A stretch of 7,701 bases of DNA from Bacteroidota bacterium (GTDB lineage Bacteria > Bacteroidota > Kryptoniia > Kryptoniales > JAKASW01), in the NCBI GenBank assembly GCA_021796055.1, contig JAJYOS010000290.1, positions 1-7,701 of the forward strand. The letters run 5' to 3'. The notes beneath the pieces were generated by a model, which had not been told where the DNA came from, made no database searches, and saw only the letters and a list, made by a program, of their open reading frames with translations. The position numbers and the translations under genes are program-made. Positions 4,186 through 7,701 of the stretch are shown here, one piece after another; positions within the stretch are counted from its first letter, which is position 1; each line of letters starts with the position of its first letter.

Positions 4186-6570
4186 TCATTCATATCTAAG
4201 GGCATTCACCGGGTTTGAAACACCTGCCTTAATCGCCTGAAAGCTCAATGTGAGCATGGCGGTCAAAAAGACAATCAAACCCGAAATGATGAACACCCAT
4301 ACGTTAATGGTGATCTTGTATTCGAATTTCTGAAGCCACTTGTTCATGAAGAAGTATGCCGTCGGCCATGCAACGGCTCCCGCAATTGCAACGAGCTTGA
4401 TCGACTCCTTGGACAACATCAGAACTATGCTTAACACCGAAGCGCCAAGAACTTTTCTAACACCTATTTCCTTTATCCGTTGTTCGCTCGTGTATAGAGT
4501 GAGCCCGAAGAGACCCAGGCAAGCCACCAGGAGTGCCACCGAAGAGAAGAGTGCAAGGAGGTGCTCGTTCTTGACCTCATTGCCATACTGACTGTCCAGG
4601 TAGCTGCCAAGGAAGCCATAATCGAAGGGCTGGCGCGGCATCAGGTTATTCCAGGTCTTCGACACGAAATCGACGGTCGACCCTATGTCCTTAGGAGCGA
4701 CTCTTACAACAAGGTACTGGCATTTGTCAGGTCTCAGCCACATGACGAGAGGATCGATCTTGTTTTGCAGAGAGAAGTAATTGAAGTCTCTCACAACGCC
4801 AACCACGGAGAAAATCTGTCCGTTTCCCAATTGAATCTTTTTCCCCACAGGACTGCTCCAGCCAAGCGTTCTTCTCATTGTCTCGTTGATAATCACGGAC
4901 GATGAGTCTGATGGGAATTGCATAGAGAAATCCCTTCCTTCGACGATCTTCATGCCCATTGTCCTGATATAGCCGTAGTCAATGTAGCTCTCCCTCACTA
5001 TCAAACGGGACTGACCGTTCGTCTCAGGCACTAACACGGTTCCTTGTGTGGAAGCGGAACCGGTCAACTCGCCAGCCGACACGGCTAGAACTTTAGGGTT
5101 TGTAAGGAGTCTTTCACTAATCAACGGGATCTTGCTTCTGGAATCTGCATTTCGCAGCGGAATGTATACTATGTTTTTCTTGTCGAACCCTAATGGCTTG
5201 CTGTAGACATAATTCATCTGATCGACCACGATGCTTGTCCCGGTAACGAGCCCCATGGCTATGCTGAATTGCAGCATTATCAACGCTTTCCTGAGGATTA
5301 TCCCGCGCTTGCTGGACGAAAATCTTCCCCTGAGCAAATCGACCGGGCGAAACGAGGAGAGATAAAACGCGGGATAGATTCCTGCAATGAAGCCCACAAC
5401 GACCGCTATCAGGGCAAGCATTAGGAGGAACGGCCACTGATTATTGTAAGAGACGATTATCCGGTCGTCCATCATTGAGTTAAACGAGGGAAGGAGAGCC
5501 TCGACAATGGGAAGGGAAATGAGGAAGCCACTGAAGGAAAGCAAAATAGATTCTCCGATGAACTGATAAATAAGGTGCGAGTGGAACGATCCTAGCAGTT
5601 TGCGGATTCCCACTTCTCGAGTCCTTATCCCAGAGCGGGCTGTTGTAAGATTGATGAAGTTTATACACGCAAGGACAATCACGAACAACGCTATCATGAT
5701 GAAAAGCCTGACGTGCTCGATGTTCCCCTTGTCATAATTAACCTGATAAAGTATGCGGCCTGAATGAAGGTGGATGCTTATGAGAGGCTGCAAATACATC
5801 TTCAAACCGTTCCAGACGTTCTGTGGTAGATTGGCTTTGAGAAACGCCGGGAGTTCCCTTTGAACCACGCCGGAAGACCGGCTGTCCTTCAGGAGAACAT
5901 AAGTGACCACATCGTTGGTTGCCCATCCCTTGAAGAGATCCAGATGACTTTCGAGTGCACCCAGTGAAGCAATCATATGAAAATGCAAATGAGAGTTTCG
6001 CGGAAAATCCTTAACTACTCCAGTGACCTGAAATGCCTTCTGGGAAAGATCCGCGTCGATATCTATGAATTTCCCCAGAGGATCGATGTTCCCGAAGTAT
6101 TTTCTCGCCGTCGACTGATCGATCACTACACTGTAAGGTCCATTGAACGCCGCGGAGGCGCTCCCTTCGACGAAGTGGAACGTGAAAATGTCGAAGATGC
6201 TCGAATCGGCGAAGGTCAGCCCGTCTTCGTAAAACCTCCTTTCTCCAAAGTGACACAGGACGGTTGGCCATGGAACAAATCTGGCTGCGTCCTCCACTTC
6301 CGGGAATTCTTTCTTCAAGGCCGGTGCCAGCTCAGGCATCGTGATGGCCACCTGCTGTACGCGAGCGCCCGGCGGGTTCTGAATCTCCACGACCCGGTAT
6401 ATCCGATCGGCCTTCTTATTGAACGTGTCGTAGTTGAACTCGTTAAGAACAAACAGCATTATAAGCGTGAAGAGCGTGAAGCCTATTGTGAGGCCTGCAA
6501 TGTTTATGAAGGAGTAAACCTTGGAGCTTGAGATACTTCTGAGAACGGTTTTAACGTAGCTCCAGAACAC
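4186..6570 (-). CDS. FtsX/MacB-type ABC transporter permease
   Basis: Inner-membrane permease of the MacB/FtsX superfamily, partner of the overlapping ATPase; this class moves peptides, lipids or drugs across or out of the inner membrane by a mechanical stroke. The 794 residues show the duplicated form common in the Bacteroidota group. There is a membrane helix near 20-43, a large periplasmic MacB_PCD domain, FtsX helices about 285-410 with TREVGIRKLLG, and a further helix near 423-448. A second periplasmic domain and a second FtsX helix set (about 668-790) with IKEIGVRKVLG follow. The end, NPVNALRYE, is typical of the family. The frame extends to an ATG at 6606 that lacks a ribosome site. 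The GTG at 6570 has GGAAGG eight bases upstream and gives the usual family start (FWSYVKTVLRS), so I choose it; it overlaps the ATPase by 20 bases. Next to a RiPP precursor it may export or give immunity to the peptide (inference). No MacA- or TolC-like partner is present. Confidence 0.93.
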   Translation of the reverse strand: MFWSYVKTVLRSISSSKVYSFINIAGLTIGFTLFTLIMLFVLNEFNYDTFNKKADRIYRVVEIQNPPGARVQQVAITMPELAPALKKEFPEVEDAARFVPWPTVLCHFGERRFYEDGLTFADSSIFDIFTFHFVEGSASAAFNGPYSVVIDQSTARKYFGNIDPLGKFIDIDADLSQKAFQVTGVVKDFPRNSHLHFHMIASLGALESHLDLFKGWATNDVVTYVLLKDSRSSGVVQRELPAFLKANLPQNVWNGLKMYLQPLISIHLHSGRILYQVNYDKGNIEHVRLFIMIALFVIVLACINFINLTTARSGIRTREVGIRKLLGSFHSHLIYQFIGESILLSFSGFLISLPIVEALLPSFNSMMDDRIIVSYNNQWPFLLMLALIAVVVGFIAGIYPAFYLSSFRPVDLLRGRFSSSKRGIILRKALIMLQFSIAMGLVTGTSIVVDQMNYVYSKPLGFDKKNIVYIPLRNADSRSKIPLISERLLTNPKVLAVSAGELTGSASTQGTVLVPETNGQSRLIVRESYIDYGYIRTMGMKIVEGRDFSMQFPSDSSSVIINETMRRTLGWSSPVGKKIQLGNGQIFSVVGVVRDFNYFSLQNKIDPLVMWLRPDKCQYLVVRVAPKDIGSTVDFVSKTWNNLMPRQPFDYGFLGSYLDSQYGNEVKNEHLLALFSSVALLVACLGLFGLTLYTSEQRIKEIGVRKVLGASVLSIVLMLSKESIKLVAIAGAVAWPTAYFFMNKWLQKFEYKITINVWVFIISGLIVFLTAMLTLSFQAIKAGVSNPVNALRYE

Positions 6571-7255
6571 CCCGTGTCCCTTCCGTAATATTCTCGTTGG
6601 CCACATGACCGTCGAACAGCTGAACTATCCTGTTTGCCCAGCTCGCGTATTCGGTCGAGTGTGTGACCATAACGACGGTAGCACCGCCCTCATTTAATCG
6701 TGCAAGCAGAGTCATCACTTCATCCCCGTTTCTGGAGTCGAGATTCCCGGTAGGTTCATCCGCGAGTATCAACTTCTGTTTACCCACTATTGCTCTGGCG
6801 ACGGCCGCTCGTTGCTGCTGTCCTCCCGACAACTGCTTCGGAAAGTGATTGCGCCTCGGGGTGAGACGCATCTTCTCCATAATGTCCATCACCATTTCTT
6901 TCCGCTCGGGAGAACCAATTCCCATATATATAAGCGGCAGCTCAATATTCTCGTAGACCGTCAATTCGTTTATCAGGTTGAAATTCTGAAACACGAAGCC
7001 GATGTATTTTCTTCGGAGCGCGGTACGCTGTTTCTCTGAGAACCTGGACACCTCCTGTCCGAGGAAGTAATGTTCCCCCTCAGTAGGGCTATCGAGAAGG
7101 CCAAGTATTGTAAGCAAAGTTGTCTTGCCGGATCCGGACGGCCCCATAATTGCAACAAACTCACCGGGATCGATACGCAAGTTCGCATTGGCGACTGCAA
7201 CTGTCTCGACCTGATCGGTCCTGTAAACTTTCTTGAGATTACTGATTCGAATCAT
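6551..7255 (-). CDS. ABC transporter ATP-binding protein (MacB/LolD type)
   Basis: A 234-residue cytoplasmic ATPase that powers the permease encoded downstream. All nucleotide-binding motifs are intact: Walker A GPSGSGKT (38-45), Q-loop Gln90 in FVFQNFNL, signature LSGGQQQR (142-149), Walker B LILADEPTGNLD (162-173) and H-loop His199 in MVTH. Length and the ADEPTGNLD sequence match the MacB/LolD/FtsE class, whose partners are FtsX-type permeases. The ATG at 7255 is preceded by AAAAGGA at a good distance. It is the first gene of the operon, just downstream of a sigma-54-like promoter, and its 3' end overlaps the permease start, implying translational coupling. Confidence 0.96.
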   Translation of the reverse strand: MIRISNLKKVYRTDQVETVAVANANLRIDPGEFVAIMGPSGSGKTTLLTILGLLDSPTEGEHYFLGQEVSRFSEKQRTALRRKYIGFVFQNFNLINELTVYENIELPLIYMGIGSPERKEMVMDIMEKMRLTPRRNHFPKQLSGGQQQRAAVARAIVGKQKLILADEPTGNLDSRNGDEVMTLLARLNEGGATVVMVTHSTEYASWANRIVQLFDGHVANENITEGTRGVLELR

Positions 7256-7271
7256 TTTCCGGGTCCTTTTT

Positions 7272-7283
7272 GGCTAAATAGCC
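7272..7283. promoter_or_regulatory. Palindrome GGCTAAATAGCC at the ABC operon start
   Basis: A short inverted repeat with arms GGCTA/TAGCC around AA, lying between the sigma-54-like promoter and the ATPase ribosome site, about where transcription would begin. It could be an operator or a small hairpin in the leader. At this size it may also be chance. Confidence 0.35.
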
Positions 7284-7295
7284 CTTGAAAAAGCG

Positions 7296-7310
7296 TCAAA
7301 AATTGTGCCT
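7296..7310 (-). promoter_or_regulatory. Sigma-54-like promoter of the ABC exporter operon
   Basis: The minus strand reads AGGCACAATTTTTGA, against TGGCACRNNNNTTGC: 13 of 15 positions agree, including GGCACA and TTG, with correct spacing. The first T is A and the final C of the -12 GC is A. The implied start near 7285 leaves about 30 bases of leader before the ATPase ATG. Repeats lie 25-105 bases upstream, where an activator would bind, and the operon itself encodes a sigma-54 activator. Confidence 0.55.
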
Positions 7311-7335
7311 TATTTTATGACACCAGTAGCATCCA

Positions 7336-7415
7336 GATACACGCACGCCGACTTAAAGTGTTCGCTTTCGATACACCGAGTGTGCGGATATGATACAGAG
7401 TCCGACTTAATCTGT
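7336..7415. repeat. Cluster of short repeats in the divergent promoter region
   Basis: GATACA occurs three times on the plus strand (7336-7341, 7370-7375, 7392-7397). CCGACTTAA occurs twice (7348-7356, 7402-7410), each copy a few bases after a GATACA. An inverted pair ACAGA/TCTGT (7395-7399, 7411-7415) encloses the second CCGACTTAA. The cluster lies between the ABC promoter and the response regulator gene, a suitable place for activator sites serving one or both. It does not match the TTCCAGA palindromes at 2827-2880, so a different protein may bind. Confidence 0.45.
7366..7394 (+). promoter_or_regulatory. Possible housekeeping promoter of the response regulator
   Basis: TTTCGA and TATGAT are separated by 17 bases on the plus strand, upstream of the response regulator. 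The -10 hexamer is good and the -35 poor. The leader would be about 100 bases. No sigma-54-like site was seen for this direction. Confidence 0.25.
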
Positions 7416-7505
7416 CAGGAAAAAAGGAAATGCAGCGGCGCGACCTTACTATGCCATGAGACGATCGGGGTTCGCATTATCAAGAAGGGATTATTAGATT
7501 TGTCC

Positions 7506-7701
7506 ATGACTTCAAATCCTGAAAAACACGGCAGCGCTCTGATCGTCGATGACGATGCTGCTATCCTCACAGCGTTTAGTCTCCTTCTCAAGCCGCACCT
7601 TAGGCTGGTGGAAACCGAAAGAGATCCTCATAATATAGAAAAACGGCTCAAAACAATATCACACGATGTAATTTTCCTGGATATTTTTCCGGCGACCAAT
7701 T
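7506..7701 (+). CDS. Response regulator receiver domain, C-terminus cut by window edge
   Basis: The first 65 codons of a response regulator, divergent from the ABC operon. The receiver's acidic pocket is seen in ALIVDDDAAI (Asp15-17) and the phosphoacceptor is Asp59 in DVIFLD. The opening resembles receivers of NtrC-type regulators that sit beside FtsX-type ABC genes in this part of the bacterial tree, in which a continuation such as LDMNF is common. Here the protein reads LDIFPATN, and the DNA from 7678 onward is the 24-bp repeat, so the last six residues may not be genuine. The ATG at 7506 is used; a TTG at 7500 is possible, with AAGGGA nine bases before it. If the gene is NtrC-like it would also carry AAA+ and DNA-binding domains beyond the window. 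The partner may be the kinase at the left edge (inference). Confidence 0.85.
   Translation, partial: MTSNPEKHGSALIVDDDAAILTAFSLLLKPHLRLVETERDPHNIEKRLKTISHDVIFLDIFPATN
7678..7701 (+). repeat. 24-bp exact repeat, copy at the window end
   Basis: Identical to 3103-3126 in the same orientation and running to the last base. Here it covers the codons right after the receiver's phosphoacceptor Asp, whereas the other copy is antisense to an unrelated gene. Shared coding ancestry therefore cannot explain it. A chimeric or misassembled end is the simplest reading. Confidence 0.9.

Noticed and set aside
5977..6531. Plus-strand 184-codon frame
   Set aside because: Shadow of the permease's first periplasmic domain; no family features.

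Overview
The window reads as one gene cluster for a ribosomally made, radical-SAM-modified peptide (RiPP), with an ABC exporter and sigma-54 control attached. Almost everything is on the minus strand, so transcription runs from high to low coordinates. The host is probably a Gram-negative member of the Bacteroidota/Ignavibacteriota/Chlorobiota (FCB) side of the tree or a related candidate phylum. The grounds are the FtsX/MacB-type permease with two MacB_PCD domains and an 'NPVNALRYE'-type C-terminus, and the sigma-54 regulators beside it. Strong Shine-Dalgarno sites argue against typical Bacteroidia. This placement is inference.

Layout, in minus-strand order. A sigma-54-like promoter at 7296-7310 precedes an ABC ATPase (7255-6551). 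Next comes an overlapping FtsX-type permease (6570-4186), then a sigma-54 activator without a receiver domain (4174-3071). A non-coding stretch (3070-2734) holds two matching palindromic activator sites 32 bp apart and a second sigma-54-like promoter. These serve a radical SAM/SPASM maturase (2733-1402). It is followed by a 35-codon peptide gene (1327-1220) with a near-perfect ribosome binding site and a C-x2-C-x4-C carboxyl end. I read this as the RiPP precursor; it is too short for routine gene calling. A structured 3' region and an intrinsic terminator (1051-1016) end the unit. Below that lie a weaker sigma-54-like site, what looks like a decayed GGDEF domain (about 945-690), and a histidine kinase that runs off the left edge (702 to <1).

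On the plus strand a response regulator begins at 7506 and runs off the right edge, divergent from the ABC operon. The kinase and this regulator may form the two-component pair that flanks the cluster.

Proposed joint function (inference): the kinase and response regulator, and/or the receiver-less activator, switch on sigma-54 promoters. The radical SAM enzyme then crosslinks the Cys-rich precursor, and the FtsX-type ABC system exports it or protects against it. No leader peptidase, membrane fusion protein or outer-membrane channel is visible here.

The last 24 bases of the window exactly repeat bases 3103-3126. They coincide with the point where the response regulator stops resembling its family, so the right end may be a chimeric or misassembled junction.
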